DNA of 64,000 nt from Homalodisca vitripennis (GCF_021130785.1 NW_025778875.1:1-64000); one strand, 5' to 3'; shown: positions 42,516-52,775, counted from the first letter of the stretch. A program made the numbers and translations. The notes: generated by a model from the sequence alone, not told the origin.

Positions 42516-44969
42516 TGTGACGTGTGCAGTTTATGGTGAGTTATGGTATAAATAATGTAGAACTGATCACTCTACATTATATAAATTTCAATTCATCAAT
42601 GTCGTAGCGCGCCGACATTGTACCAATTATACCAATGCCCGTACGTCACTCTTGCCTGTTCTGCATAAAAGAATAGCCCATTGAGTAACCTTTTATCTCC
42701 GGTGGACTGTTCACCGCATGACCGGACGACACGCTGCGGCAGGTGAACTGATAACAAACAGCTGGTGGATTGATTAGTGAGGAAGCTTGCGAGTGACTGG
42801 ATTGCGTCGGTGCTGTGTGTGTCTACGAGTCCTTCAGCTTCGCTGGATTTTCGGGAGCCGACTAATAAATTGGCCAAGGTGAACTACTACCATATATTTT
42901 CCTTAGTTCTCGTCACTCTTACGTGAATTAAATATACTAATTTTAAAGTTTAAAACACTACTCAAGATTATAGAATCACTCAACTGAGCCTTTGGAAAAA
43001 CTGTTAGGGTTTGAATTGAACGTGTAAAGCTAAAACGTGGCATTTACTTTTAATAGTTAATAATCTTACCTAATAATTTGTTTAAAGTATTTGTTTCAAA
43101 ACCAATTACGCTAACTATGTTGACAACATTTCTAAGAGAAAGAGGTAAACTTATAAATAGTACATATGTTGAGAATTAATGTCACAACTTGAACTGTTAT
43201 AACTACAATGTTTTAAATGTTTTAATCGAAGAAAATTAATCTCTTTTATAGTAAAGTAAGTATTTAATTATATAAATACATACAAGTCGCATAAAATACA
43301 ACCATGATTGACATATATTTTGTAACAGACCGTGTACAGTCCTAATTTGATGTGTCACAGTTTCATGTTAGTACGATACAATAGTTTCAACGTTTCTTCT
43401 TAATGTATCAATGTTTATTTGTAATAAAAGTCAAGGTAAATTATTACCTCAAGCTATTAATAATTAGTCTTTGATATCACATTAAATTTATAAATTCAAT
43501 TTTGTTATTATACTGCCTATTATGTTAAATCATACTGTGTACATGTAGGGTACTTTAACTGTTTATTATTTTCGACAGTGTTTATTAGCCTTTGATATGA
43601 ACAGTCAAGCTTACAATTCTCATGATTTTATAGCCAGAAATTGCATAAATACAGGTGGATTCATTAACCTTAGAGTATTGTTGCTTAATCAGCTGGAGAG
43701 ACATTCGAGCATAATATCATTTTTTTTTTTGCTTCAAACGAACTAAAACCGAATGTGTTTATTTTTAAATGTTTTGATTGTTGTTTTTCATTTTGTATGT
43801 AAATGTCCATTTCAATTGCTACTGAGAACTGTTGTTATCTGATGTTCTCTGTTGGTTGAACATATTTAATCAGGGCTTTTTGGGATTTGGTATGGGTACA
43901 CTTCTGGACTGCGCCCGGAGCCTGGTGGACTTATTGCCGAGCCGCTAGTGGGTACTCCAGCTTGCACTACCCTGACACTGGGATCTGCTCCTAGCCGGGC
44001 CGCCTTACACCTACCACTACCGCACCGCGGATCCGCTCTTCCGAGCCACGGTCTGGACCGGACGTAGTAGGCCTTTTGTGTCGTGACTCCCAGTTGGTGA
44101 GTACAGACTTGGATTATTTCACAGAGTGCTCTTATGGATTAGTGAGTCGGACGCGGACTGATGTCTAATTCTGGACCAGGAGCCTTTGTATTGTGGAAGG
44201 AGCCCTTAAAATTTGGTTCAACGCTACCCTCCAGACGTTAACTGCACACCTTAGTGCATTATAGTGTATCTTTAGTATATTTACTTGTGTCGTCTATTAT
44301 TTACATGTCTAGACCATTTATTGCATGTGTTTATTGTATTTATTTATGTATGTTGAATGTTGTTTTGAGGAAGTGGAGCGCTCCCTACCATAAATAGAGT
44401 TCATTTAGCCATTTGTAATTCTCTCTAATAAGTGGTAACATTGTATCTTCGCTATGTTTGTTGTTGATTATTTTCTGTCTAAAGCATTTACTTACTGTAA
44501 GGCTGGATTACTTGTGATAATGTCATACAATTCCTGCACATAAATAATTAGTTTAATTGCAAACATTTGAGTGTTTTGTTTCTTTTGTTCAGTCCTAGTA
44601 ACTGGATTTAGATAACCTCGCATAAGTATTAGGGGTCTATATTTAACCTTATATTCAGAATATTTCAATACAACTATCTGTGTAATCCAAAGGCCTGGTT
44701 GACAAAAAAAAAATTAGCTTTAGTGTATGGTAGTAGGGAGCCTGATTGGTACTTTCCTTGGAGCAGGGGTACTCTTCCTTGTTGGAGCCCTGCCTGTTAC
44801 CTGTCCTACAACAAGGTGGCGCCCTTTCCCTCACCGAGCAACCTTAAAGAAGAAGAAGTACTAATCGTAGGTTACCCTTTACCCTTACGGCGCGCTGTCA
44901 AGGACCACCCCCTTTCTCCACTGAGTGATACCGGACATTTGCACAATTCCCCTAGGGGAGAACGTTGCA
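42516..44969 (+). repeat. 5' LTR (2,454 bp)
   Basis: Direct copy of 50320-52771. TG...CA ends. Contains TATAAATA (42547-42554) overlapping a hairpin, a GC-rich block at about 43890-44100 ending in a donor-like GGTGAGTACAG, and no protein-coding frame that I trust. Confidence 0.95.
42547..42580 (+). promoter_or_regulatory. LTR TATA box with overlapping hairpin
   Basis: TATAAATA at 42547-42554 runs into a perfect 10-bp inverted repeat, ATAATGTAGA (42552-42561) and TCTACATTAT (42571-42580), with a 9-nt loop. The same arrangement is at 50352-50385 in the 3' LTR. The promoter role is inferred. Confidence 0.4.
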
Positions 44970-44973
44970 AAAA

Positions 44974-44991
44974 TGGCACTGCCAACGTGGG
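44974..44991 (+). promoter_or_regulatory. Putative primer-binding site
   Basis: TGGCACTGCCAACGTGGG begins four bases after the 5' LTR. TGG is the expected start, complementary to a tRNA CCA end. I cannot name the tRNA. Confidence 0.5.
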
Positions 44992-45413
44992 GCCTGGATT
45001 ATTTGGAGTAATCTGAAGTAATAGTTATAACTGTACATTTTTTTTATTTGTCCTTCATACTTGTGTTTTTGTAAATATTAACTATTTCTATGAACTTGAA
45101 CTGTTGCTGCTGATATGATCGGTTTGCATTAGTGTTGCTTGGAATAAGTAGTTATTCACATTTCCTTAACAAAACAAAGTACAAAAACCTAATTATCAAA
45201 CAAACTTATTTCTCCTTTTCAGTTATGGAATAATTCTGACATTTGCTTTGAATTCTGTGTTTTGGTCATTGTTGTAGTTTATTTGGACAACATATCTCTA
45301 TTTATTGTTGTTGTGACACTTATTGAGTGTACTCTTTCGAAATTTTAATTTTATACGCTCACGTTGGTTTTGTGACCTTTTAAGGGAGTTTATATTTTTG
45401 AGTTGGGAAACTT

Positions 45414-47114
45414 ATGAGTATTTCTGTTCCACTTTTGAATTTTGTATCTTATCTAAATATGAGTGCCTATCACCTGCGTAAAACAGAAGTTATCTATGAG
45501 CTGAAGATTAGGAATCTTCCCTCTGGAGGTACAGCCGGAGATTTGAGAAAACGACTTTCTCAGAGTTTAGCGTCGAATACGCCAATAGAGGAGACTGTAG
45601 TTAATTCTTTGGATACGGATACAGAACTAGAGGAGTGTGAGGCAAAGTACCAGGATTTATCAGCACTTGTGAGTGACTATGAGGGGAATTATAACGATAA
45701 TGAGTATCATCGTATTGTTGCACGCCTATGGCATTTATACCTTCGAGCTGATAGGATACCAGTGGGTGCGACGGCGGATGATGATCAGGAGCAGACCAAG
45801 CAGTGCTTAGTGGGTAAATGCAAGGGATTGTTGGACTCTTTCAAGGACTCTAAGTCTGCGGCTAAGGTGGATTCTCCTGACAACAAGACTCTATCAGCTG
45901 GCAATCCACAACCCCAGCCAGATTCAGATAAGCGGACGGATCCTCTCTTTGTCCCCACGAAAGTTCTAGCATTTTCTGGCTCAATCGTTTCACCAGAAGA
46001 GGAAAGAACACATGAAGAGGAAGGAAGATTTGGAAGAGAAAGAGAACGTCAAGACGGGATGCAGCTACAACATTTGAAAAGACAGCAAGATAACTGGATT
46101 CGCCAGGAAGAGATGAAGCTTCAAGAGGAACGAAGAAAACAGGAAGAGAAGTGGAAACAAGAAGAAAGAAGACTACAAGAAGAGAGACAACAGCAAGAGA
46201 GTAGATGGCAAAAAGAAGAGTGGAGGCTTCAAGAAGACCGGAAGAAGCAGGAAAATCATTCTTCGATGGGTAGAGTTGTTCAAGACTGGCCCCGCCAAGA
46301 CGATCTGCGATATTTAGAAGACAAAAGAGAAGGCTCACGCCCCAGATATGTACCTGTGTATAAGTGGGGCCTGAAATTCGACAACTCTGGTCCTAGCATC
46401 GCAGCCTTCTTGGAAAGGGTCGAGGAACTTCGTCGAGCCCGAGGAGTAACTTACCAAGAACTTTATGACTCGGCTGTCGATCTCTTTGCTGGCCCCGCGC
46501 TTGTATGGTATCGTGCAGCCGCTAACAGGATCCGGTCATGGCATCAACTAACGAAGGAACTGCGAGAAGTCTTTCAACCTGCTGATTACGATCTACGGCT
46601 TCATCAGGAGATATTCAATAGAGTACAAGGAGACAACGAACCCTTGAACCTCTACATCGCGGCTGTGGAAGGCCTGTATGGCAGACTTGCTGTCCCCGTT
46701 CCCGAGAGTACTCGTCTGGCCCAGATCTACTACAACCTCCATCCGCAGTTGCAGGTTAGATTGGCTTTATTTAGCATCCAAACTCTAGATCAACTTCGAT
46801 CCATGGGACGTCGAGCTGAAGCTGAACGGTTAAGCATGACGAGAAACAGATCTCAACGAAGTGAGGTAACGCTTGAACCGGACCTCGCCTATCAAGATCC
46901 AAGTCGTCGCAGAGTAATCACCCAAGGACGAGTAGCTGACATCAAGGCATCACCACGACCAGATCGCGGAGAGGTATCTTGTTGGAATTGTGGAGAGAAA
47001 GGCCATCGTTTCCGATTTTGTCGCAAGACCAAGAAGAAGTTCTGTTTTGGCTGTGGCAAGGACAACATTTTGAAACGAGAGTGCCCTAAATGTACTCCAA
47101 AAAAAAACGAGTAG
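45414..47114 (+). CDS. gag: Gag polyprotein of gypsy element
   Basis: 566 residues, intact. The N-terminus has LRKTEVIYELKIRNLP (about residues 22-37), resembling the short SAP-like helix pair seen at the start of some gypsy Gags. Residues about 199-282 form a strongly charged coiled coil built of QEERRKQEE-type heptads. Residues about 317-470 match the retrotransposon Gag capsid-like domain (WYRAAANRIRSWHQLTKELREVF, LNLYIAAVEGLYGRL). The C-terminus has two zinc knuckles: C-X2-C-X4-H-X4-C at about 522-535, and C-X2-C-X9-C at about 543-556, where Ile replaces the expected His. The product should assemble particles and bind RNA. Either M1 or M16 (MSAYHLRK) may be the start. It ends in a UAG just after a run of nine A, where recoding into protease is likely. 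Confidence 0.9.
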   Translation: MSISVPLLNFVSYLNMSAYHLRKTEVIYELKIRNLPSGGTAGDLRKRLSQSLASNTPIEETVVNSLDTDTELEECEAKYQDLSALVSDYEGNYNDNEYHRIVARLWHLYLRADRIPVGATADDDQEQTKQCLVGKCKGLLDSFKDSKSAAKVDSPDNKTLSAGNPQPQPDSDKRTDPLFVPTKVLAFSGSIVSPEEERTHEEEGRFGRERERQDGMQLQHLKRQQDNWIRQEEMKLQEERRKQEEKWKQEERRLQEERQQQESRWQKEEWRLQEDRKKQENHSSMGRVVQDWPRQDDLRYLEDKREGSRPRYVPVYKWGLKFDNSGPSIAAFLERVEELRRARGVTYQELYDSAVDLFAGPALVWYRAAANRIRSWHQLTKELREVFQPADYDLRLHQEIFNRVQGDNEPLNLYIAAVEGLYGRLAVPVPESTRLAQIYYNLHPQLQVRLALFSIQTLDQLRSMGRRAEAERLSMTRNRSQRSEVTLEPDLAYQDPSRRRVITQGRVADIKASPRPDRGEVSCWNCGEKGHRFRFCRKTKKKFCFGCGKDNILKRECPKCTPKKNE

Positions 47115-47154
47115 GGATGGGAGTCAGGAGCTCAGTGGGTATGCCTGTCTCCCA
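47102..47154 (+). promoter_or_regulatory. Candidate gag-protease recoding signal
   Basis: The heptamer A AAA AAC (47102-47108) is in the phase required for -1 slippage. The Gag UAG follows at 47112-47114. After a 9-nt spacer comes a bulged stem-loop: TGGGAG (47118-47123) with CTCCCA (47149-47154), a T/T mismatch, then CAGG (47125-47128) with CCTG (47144-47147), and a 15-nt loop. The protease frame is the Gag frame itself, so UAG readthrough would also work; UAG followed by GGA resembles known readthrough contexts. Confidence 0.5.
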
Positions 47155-47525
47155 GTCTAGCGAGAATTTTTCCCACTATAGACTATCTTTTGCATACTTT
47201 TCAGTCAGACCCTAGACCGTATTTAAAAGTTAGAGTGTTTGGTCGAGAGATTACTGCACTTCTAGACTCCGGTGCTTCCCAAACGTTTTTTCTTGGAGGA
47301 AAAGGATTGTGGATTTTGGAAAAGTTCCCTACGCGCCTTAAGACTGCTTCTGGACGTTTTGTAGAGACTGCTGACTCTAACAGACACGAGGTCACGGGAT
47401 TTGTAGATCTGCCCATCTCTCTAAGGGGTAGAAACCGAGAACTTGAGTGTATGTGTTGTTCCATCATTGCAGCAATCTTTGATATTGGGCATCGATTTTT
47501 GGGAGCGCATGCACATAGTAGCTGA
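47115..47525 (+). CDS. Aspartic protease of gypsy element
   Basis: Open in the Gag frame directly after the UAG. YLKVRVFGREITALLDSGAS (about 47220-47279) carries the catalytic Asp-Ser-Gly triad of retropepsins, followed by the flap and core region (TASGRFVETADS, FVDLPISLRG). The dimeric enzyme would process Gag and Pol. The frame drifts out near 47450: the continuation PSLQQSLILGIDFWERM lies in the next frame. It has no independent ATG near the domain, consistent with expression by recoding from Gag. Confidence 0.8.
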   Translation, partial: GWESGAQWVCLSPSLARIFPTIDYLLHTFQSDPRPYLKVRVFGREITALLDSGASQTFFLGGKGLWILEKFPTRLKTASGRFVETADSNRHEVTGFVDLPISLRGRNRELECMCCSIIAAIFDIGHRFLGAHAHSS

Positions 47526-48247
47526 TATGCGTAATCGAAGATGGGAGTTTGCTCCAAGGGAGACGCCGTTCCTATGTAGCGCTATTGAAGGGATTACGTC
47601 TGAAGACCACTTGACCCCGGAAGAACGAGGAAGACTTCAAGACCTACTAGAAGAGCACTTTAAAAATGAACCATCTACGTTAGGTAGGACTGATCGTGTC
47701 AAGCACGTCATAGACACGGGAGACGCGCAACCCATCAAGCAACGATATTATAACGTATCCCCAGCTCGCCAAAAAATGATAAATGAGGAGTTGGACCGTA
47801 TGTTGCAGCTGGGAGTCGTTGAACCGTCCCCAAAGCGCTTGGTCATCGCCAATAATGTTGTTGGACAAGCCTGATGGTAGCAAGAGATTCGTGGTAGATT
47901 TTTAGGGCAGTCAACGCCGTAAGCCGCAAGGATGCTTATCCCCCTGCCACAAGTTACCACCATTCTGGACCGACTCAGAGATGCTCGATTCTTGTCAAGT
48001 CTCGATATCAAAAGTGCCTATTGGCAGATAGAGCTGGAAGAAGCTAGCAAGGAGAAGACGGCTTTTGCGATCCCAGGTCGTGGCCTCTATCAATTTGTGA
48101 CGATGCCCTTTGGACTGTGTGGGGCTCCCGCAACGTGGCAGCGTTTTGTGGACACCGTTTTGGGACCCGACCTCGAGCCGAACGTTTTTGTCTACTTAGG
48201 ACGATATTGTAGTAGTAACATCTACATTTGAGGCGCACCTTGGGATA
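47443..48247 (+). pseudogene. pol: Reverse transcriptase (fingers and palm), frame-broken
   Basis: The 47443-47874 frame holds the protease-RT linker and the RT N-terminus (QPIKQRYYNVSPARQKMINE, then MLQLGVVEPS). After breaks at about 47850-47930, where DKPDGSKRFVVDF appears in another frame, the palm resumes at 47932 with RFLSSLDIKSAYWQIELEE (first catalytic Asp) and YQFVTMPFGLCGAPATWQRF. The frame then fails exactly at the catalytic YxDD box (about 48190-48205), where one base too many changes the frame. Everything beyond continues at 48248. As written the enzyme is inactive. The breaks sit next to short homopolymers and may be assembly errors, given how intact the integrase half is. Confidence 0.85.
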
Positions 48248-50281
48248 TTGTCGGAAATCTTTAGGAGAATCCGAGCAGCCAAACTCACTCTTAATAGGGA
48301 GAAGTGCAAGTTCTGTCGAGAAGAACTTAAGTACTTGGGCTACCTCGTCGGTGGTGATGGACTGAGGGTTGATCCAGATAAGATCAATGCGGTTGTGGAA
48401 ATTCCCACCCCACGGAATCAAAAGGAAGTGAGACAATTTACGGGCATGGCGTCTTGGTATCGCCGTTTTATACCCAATTTCGCTCCTCGAATGCATCCGC
48501 TAACGTCACTTCTCAGGAGAAATACCAAGTTTGAATGGACTGAAGAAGCAGAAAAGGCATTCCAGGACATAAAATCCTGCCTGATAACAGCCCCGATATT
48601 GTCTTGTCCAGATTTTGCTAAGTCCTTCACGATTTCCTGTGATGCCTCTGGCGTTGGGATAGGTGCGGTACTTAGCCAGGAGTACGAACATGGGGAAGGA
48701 GTCGTGGCCTACGCTAGCCGTACTTTGACCCGCCAAGAACAGAAGTATTCAGCCACGGAAAGAGAGTGTCTGGCGGTGATCTGGGCTGTTGAGAGGTTTC
48801 GGCCATATGTGGAAGGTACGAGGTTCACCGTGGTCACCGACCACTATAGCCTACTCTGGCTAAACAATCTGAAAGATCCGACTGGACGATTGGCACGCTG
48901 GGCTCTCAGACTCCAGCCTTACGACTTCCGCCTAGTTCACAGGAAAGGCCAGGACAACGTAGTGCCGGATCTACTATCGAGGACAACTCCACCTGACCTC
49001 CCCACTGAAGAGACCGTGTGGTGTGATGCCATAAATTTTCCCTCCAAACTTAAGGATCATTGGTATACCACCATGCTGCAGAACGTGTTAGCTAACCCAG
49101 AACAGTATACCCAGTGGCGAACTGAGGATGGAAAGCTTTGGAAGAGAGTGACCACTTTGGAGCCTTCGCTACAAGATGATAATTGGAGATTGGTTATCCC
49201 GAAAGATCTTCGTTCTCAAACTCTAGCCGAATGTCACGATAAACCAACCGCTGGCCACCAGGGCGTTCTGAAAACCTACAAACGGATGCAACAGCGTTAT
49301 TACTGGCCCAAGATGCGGAAGGATGTGGCTACATACGTTGCTCGATGTGATGTCTGTCAGCGCATAAAATACGACCAACAACTCCCTGCTGGTGTGATGG
49401 GAACACAACGTGGTGTGAACGCTCCCTGGCTAATGATTGCTGCAGACTTAATAGGACCATTACCTCAGTCATTGAAGGGATTTAAGTATCTGTTAGTCAT
49501 CACCGATACTTTCACTAAGTATTCTGTTTTGCGTCCCTTGCGAGCTGCTACAGCGAAGTTGGTCTCCAAACACTTAGAGGATGATATTTTCATGGTTTAT
49601 GGCGTCCCGGCTTACATTATATGCGATAATGGCTCAGAATTCATCGGAAAGCCGATGACCAACCTTGCAAAACAGTATAACATCAAGATCCTTTTAAACG
49701 CCAGTCGCCATCCCCAAGCCAATCCGGCAGAGAGGGTGAATCGGGACATTGTTACTATGTTAAGGGCATACGTGAAAGACAACCACCGAGAATGGGACAA
49801 GTACATACCTAAGCTAGGATTTGCTCTTAGGACAGCGTACCACGAGACTACACAGTATTCGCCAGCGTTCCTGAACTTCGGGCGAGAACTCGCCACTGCT
49901 GGTGCAGGATTTGAGGTTCTTGAGGATGGCTCTGTGGTACCTTCTCCAGAAGATTCAAGGCATTATGGTGACAAGCTACAAGAGCTGAAGCACATTTATC
50001 AAGAGGTTGCTGATAGGTTAAAGAATGCCCATGGACGGAGAGCTCGTCGCTATAACCTTCGTAGAAGACCTGTACACTACCGAGTGGGCGATGTCGTCCT
50101 CAAAAGGAATTACCCACAGTCGGACGCAACAAAGTATTTCTCAGCGAAGCTAGCACCTAAATATGTAGGACCCTTTTTGGTGGCTGAGGAAGTATCTCCT
50201 TTGGTATACACCCTGGCTGATATGAAAGGTAAACGTATCGGGAAATGGCATGTGGCTGACCTCAAAAGGTTCATCAAGTGA
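48248..50281 (+). CDS. pol: RT thumb, RNase H and integrase of gypsy element
   Basis: 677 open residues; the first Met is not a real start. Residues 1-100: RT connection/thumb (KLTLNREKCKFCREELKYLGYLV, VRQFTGMASWYRRFIPNF). Residues about 122-240: RNase H with ISCDASGVGIGAVLSQ, YSATERECLAVIWAVERF and VTDHYSL, supplying the D-E-D residues. Residues about 325-375: integrase H2C2 zinc finger (H-X5-H ... CDVC). Residues about 395-500: integrase core with AADLIGPLP (D), CDNGSEF (D) and NPAERVNRD (E). Residues about 590-677: basic C-terminal domain, with VGDVVLKRNYP and KYVGPFLV, and no chromodomain. It copies the RNA and inserts the cDNA. It ends 38 nt before the 3' LTR. Confidence 0.92.
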   Translation: MSEIFRRIRAAKLTLNREKCKFCREELKYLGYLVGGDGLRVDPDKINAVVEIPTPRNQKEVRQFTGMASWYRRFIPNFAPRMHPLTSLLRRNTKFEWTEEAEKAFQDIKSCLITAPILSCPDFAKSFTISCDASGVGIGAVLSQEYEHGEGVVAYASRTLTRQEQKYSATERECLAVIWAVERFRPYVEGTRFTVVTDHYSLLWLNNLKDPTGRLARWALRLQPYDFRLVHRKGQDNVVPDLLSRTTPPDLPTEETVWCDAINFPSKLKDHWYTTMLQNVLANPEQYTQWRTEDGKLWKRVTTLEPSLQDDNWRLVIPKDLRSQTLAECHDKPTAGHQGVLKTYKRMQQRYYWPKMRKDVATYVARCDVCQRIKYDQQLPAGVMGTQRGVNAPWLMIAADLIGPLPQSLKGFKYLLVITDTFTKYSVLRPLRAATAKLVSKHLEDDIFMVYGVPAYIICDNGSEFIGKPMTNLAKQYNIKILLNASRHPQANPAERVNRDIVTMLRAYVKDNHREWDKYIPKLGFALRTAYHETTQYSPAFLNFGRELATAGAGFEVLEDGSVVPSPEDSRHYGDKLQELKHIYQEVADRLKNAHGRRARRYNLRRRPVHYRVGDVVLKRNYPQSDATKYFSAKLAPKYVGPFLVAEEVSPLVYTLADMKGKRIGKWHVADLKRFIK

Positions 50282-50305
50282 AGAAAATTTGGGAAATTTT
50301 CTACA

Positions 50306-50316
50306 GGCAGGGGGGT
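50306..50316 (+). promoter_or_regulatory. Polypurine tract
   Basis: GGCAGGGGGG lies just upstream of the 3' LTR start (50320), where plus-strand DNA priming is expected. Confidence 0.65.
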
Positions 50317-50319
50317 ATT

Positions 50320-52771
50320 TGTGACGTGTGCAGTTTTATGGTGAGTTATGGTATAAATAATGTAGAACTGATCACTCTACATTATATAAATTTCAATTCA
50401 TCAATGTCGTAGCGCGCCGACATTGTACCAATTATACCAATGCCCGTACGTCACTCTTGCCTGTTCTGCATAAAAGAATAGCCCATTGAGTAACCTTTTA
50501 TCTCCGGTGGACTGTTCACCGCATGACCGGACGACACGCTGCGGCAGGTGAACTGATAACAAACAGCTGGTGGATTGATTAGTGAGGAAGCTTGCGAGTG
50601 ACTGGATTGCGTCGGTGCTGTGTGTGTCTACGAGTCCTTCAGCTTCGCTGGATTTTCGGGAGCCGACTAATAAATTGGCCAAGGTGAACTACTACCATAT
50701 ATTTTCCTTAGTTCTCGTCACTCTTACGTGAATTAAATATACTAATTTTAAAGTTTAAAACACTACTCAAGATTATAGAATCACTCAACTGAGCCTTTGG
50801 AAAAACTGTTAGGGTTTGAATTGAACGTGTTAAAGCTAAAACGTGGCATTTACTTTTAATAGTTAATAATCTTACCTAATAATTTGTTTAAAGTATTTGT
50901 TTCAAAACCAATTACGCTAACTATGTTGACAACATTTCTAAGAGAAAGAGGTAAACTTATAAATAGTACATATGTTGAGAATTAATGTCACAACTTGAAC
51001 TGTTATAAACTACAATGTTTTAAATGTTTTAATCGAAGAAAATTAATCTCTTTTATAGTAAAGTAAGTATTTAATTATATAAATACATACAAGTCGCATA
51101 AAATACAACCATGATTGACATATATTTTGTAACAGACCGTGTACAGTCCTAATTTGATGTGTCACAGTTTCATGTTAGTACGATACAATAGTTTTCAACG
51201 TTTCTTCTTAATGTATCAATGTTTATTTGTAATAAAAGTCAAGGTAAATTATTACCTCAAGCTATTAATAATTAGTCTTTGATATCACATTAAATTTATA
51301 AATTCAATTTTGTTATTATACTGCCTATTATGTTAAATCATACTGTGTACATGTAGGGTACTTTAACTGTTTATTATTTTCGACAGTGTTTATTAGCCTT
51401 TGATATGAACAGTCAAGCTTACAATTCTCATGATTTTATAGCCAGAAATTGCATAAATACAGGTGGATTCATTAACCTTAGAGTATTGTTGCTTAATCAG
51501 CTGGAGAGACATTCGAGCATAATATCATTTTTTTTTTGTTTCAAACGAACTAAAACCGAATGTGTTTATTTTTAAATGTTTTGATTGTTGTTTTTCATTT
51601 TGTATGTAAATGTCCATTTCAATTGCTACTGAGAACTGTTGTTATCTGATGTTCTCTGTTGGTTGAACATATTAATCAGGGCTTTTTGGGATTTGGTATG
51701 GGTACACTTCTGGACTGCGCCCGGAGCCTGGTGGACTTATTGCCGAGCCGCTAGTGGGTACTCCAGCTTGCACTACCCTGACACTGGATCTGCTCCTAGC
51801 CGGGCCGCCTTACACCTACCACTACCGCACCGCGGATCCGCTCTTCCGAGCCACGGTCTGGACCGGACGTAGTAGGCCTTTTGTGTCGTGACTCCCAGTT
51901 GGTGAGTACAGACTTGGATTATTTCACAGAGTGCTCTTATGGATTAGTGAGTCGGACGCGGACTGATGTCTAATTCTGGACCAGGAGCCTTTGTATTGTG
52001 GAAGGAGCCCTTAAAATTTGGTTCAACGCTACCCTCCAGACGTTAACTGCACACCTTAGTGCATTATAGTGTATCTTTAGTATATTTACTTGTGTCGTCT
52101 ATTATTTACATGTCTAGACCATTTATTGCATGTGTTTATTGTATTTATTTATTTATGTTGAATGTTGTTTTGAGGAAGTGGAGCGCTCCCTACCATAAAT
52201 AGAGTTCATTTAGCCATTTGTAATTCTCTCTAATAAGTGGTAACATTGTATCTTCGCTATGTTTGTTGTTGATTATTTTCTGTCTAAAGCATTTACTTAC
52301 TGTAAGGCTGGATTACTTGTGATAATGTCATACAATTCCTGCACATAAATAATTAGTTTAATTGCAAACATTTGAGTGTTTTGTTTCTTTTGTTCAGTCC
52401 TAGTAACTGGATTTAGATAACCTCGCATAAGTATTAGGGGTCTATATTTAACCTTATATTCAGAATATTTCAATACAACTATCTGTGTAATCCAAAGGCC
52501 TGGTTGACAAAAAAAATAGCTTTAGTGTATGGTAGTAGGGAGCCTGATTGGTACTTTCCTTGGAGCAGGGGTACTCTTCCTTGTTGGAGCCCTGCCTGTT
52601 ACCTGTCCTACAACAAGGTGGCGCCCTTTCCCTCACCGAGCAACCTTAAAGAAGAAGAAGTACTAATCGTAGGTTACCCTTTACCCTTACGGCGCGCTGT
52701 CAAGGACCACCCCCTTTCTCCACTGAGTGATACCGGACATTTGCACAATTCCCCTAGGGGAGAACGTTGCA
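50320..52771 (+). repeat. 3' LTR (2,452 bp)
   Basis: Direct copy of the 5' LTR. Differences seen by eye are mainly one-base length changes in homopolymers, plus about two substitutions (T for C after the T run near 51538; T for G near 52152). Confidence 0.95.
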
Positions 52772-52775
52772 GCAT
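52772..52775. other. GCAT target duplication, right (gypsy)
   Basis: Matches 42512-42515. Confidence 0.85.

Larger units (their letters stand above)
42516..52771 (+). mobile_element. Ty3/gypsy LTR retrotransposon, full length
   Basis: The 10,256-bp element has two LTRs (42516-44969 and 50320-52771), each starting TGTGACG and ending GTTGCA, and a 4-bp GCAT target duplication. A primer-binding region lies at 44974, followed by gag, protease, RT, RNase H and integrase in gypsy order, and a purine tract just before the 3' LTR. No open frame lies between integrase and the 3' LTR (38 nt), so there is no envelope gene. Differences between the LTRs are few and mostly single-base indels, which indicates a recent insertion. 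Confidence 0.95.

Noticed and set aside
42596..42877. 93-residue minus-strand frame, identical at 50401-50682
   Set aside because: Antisense to the LTR and identical only because LTRs are copies; no domain and no promoter.
44699..45016. 105-residue frame at the 5' LTR end (also the start of the 52504 frame)
   Set aside because: Runs across the LTR edge; in the second copy it fuses artificially to the mariner transposase.
45862..46338. 158-residue minus-strand frame
   Set aside because: Antisense shadow of the Gag coiled-coil codons.
47748..48736. Several minus-strand frames opposite pol
   Set aside because: Antisense shadows of conserved RT and RNase H sequence.
50282..50319. Envelope gene of an errantivirus-type element
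   Set aside because: Only 38 nt separate integrase from the 3' LTR.
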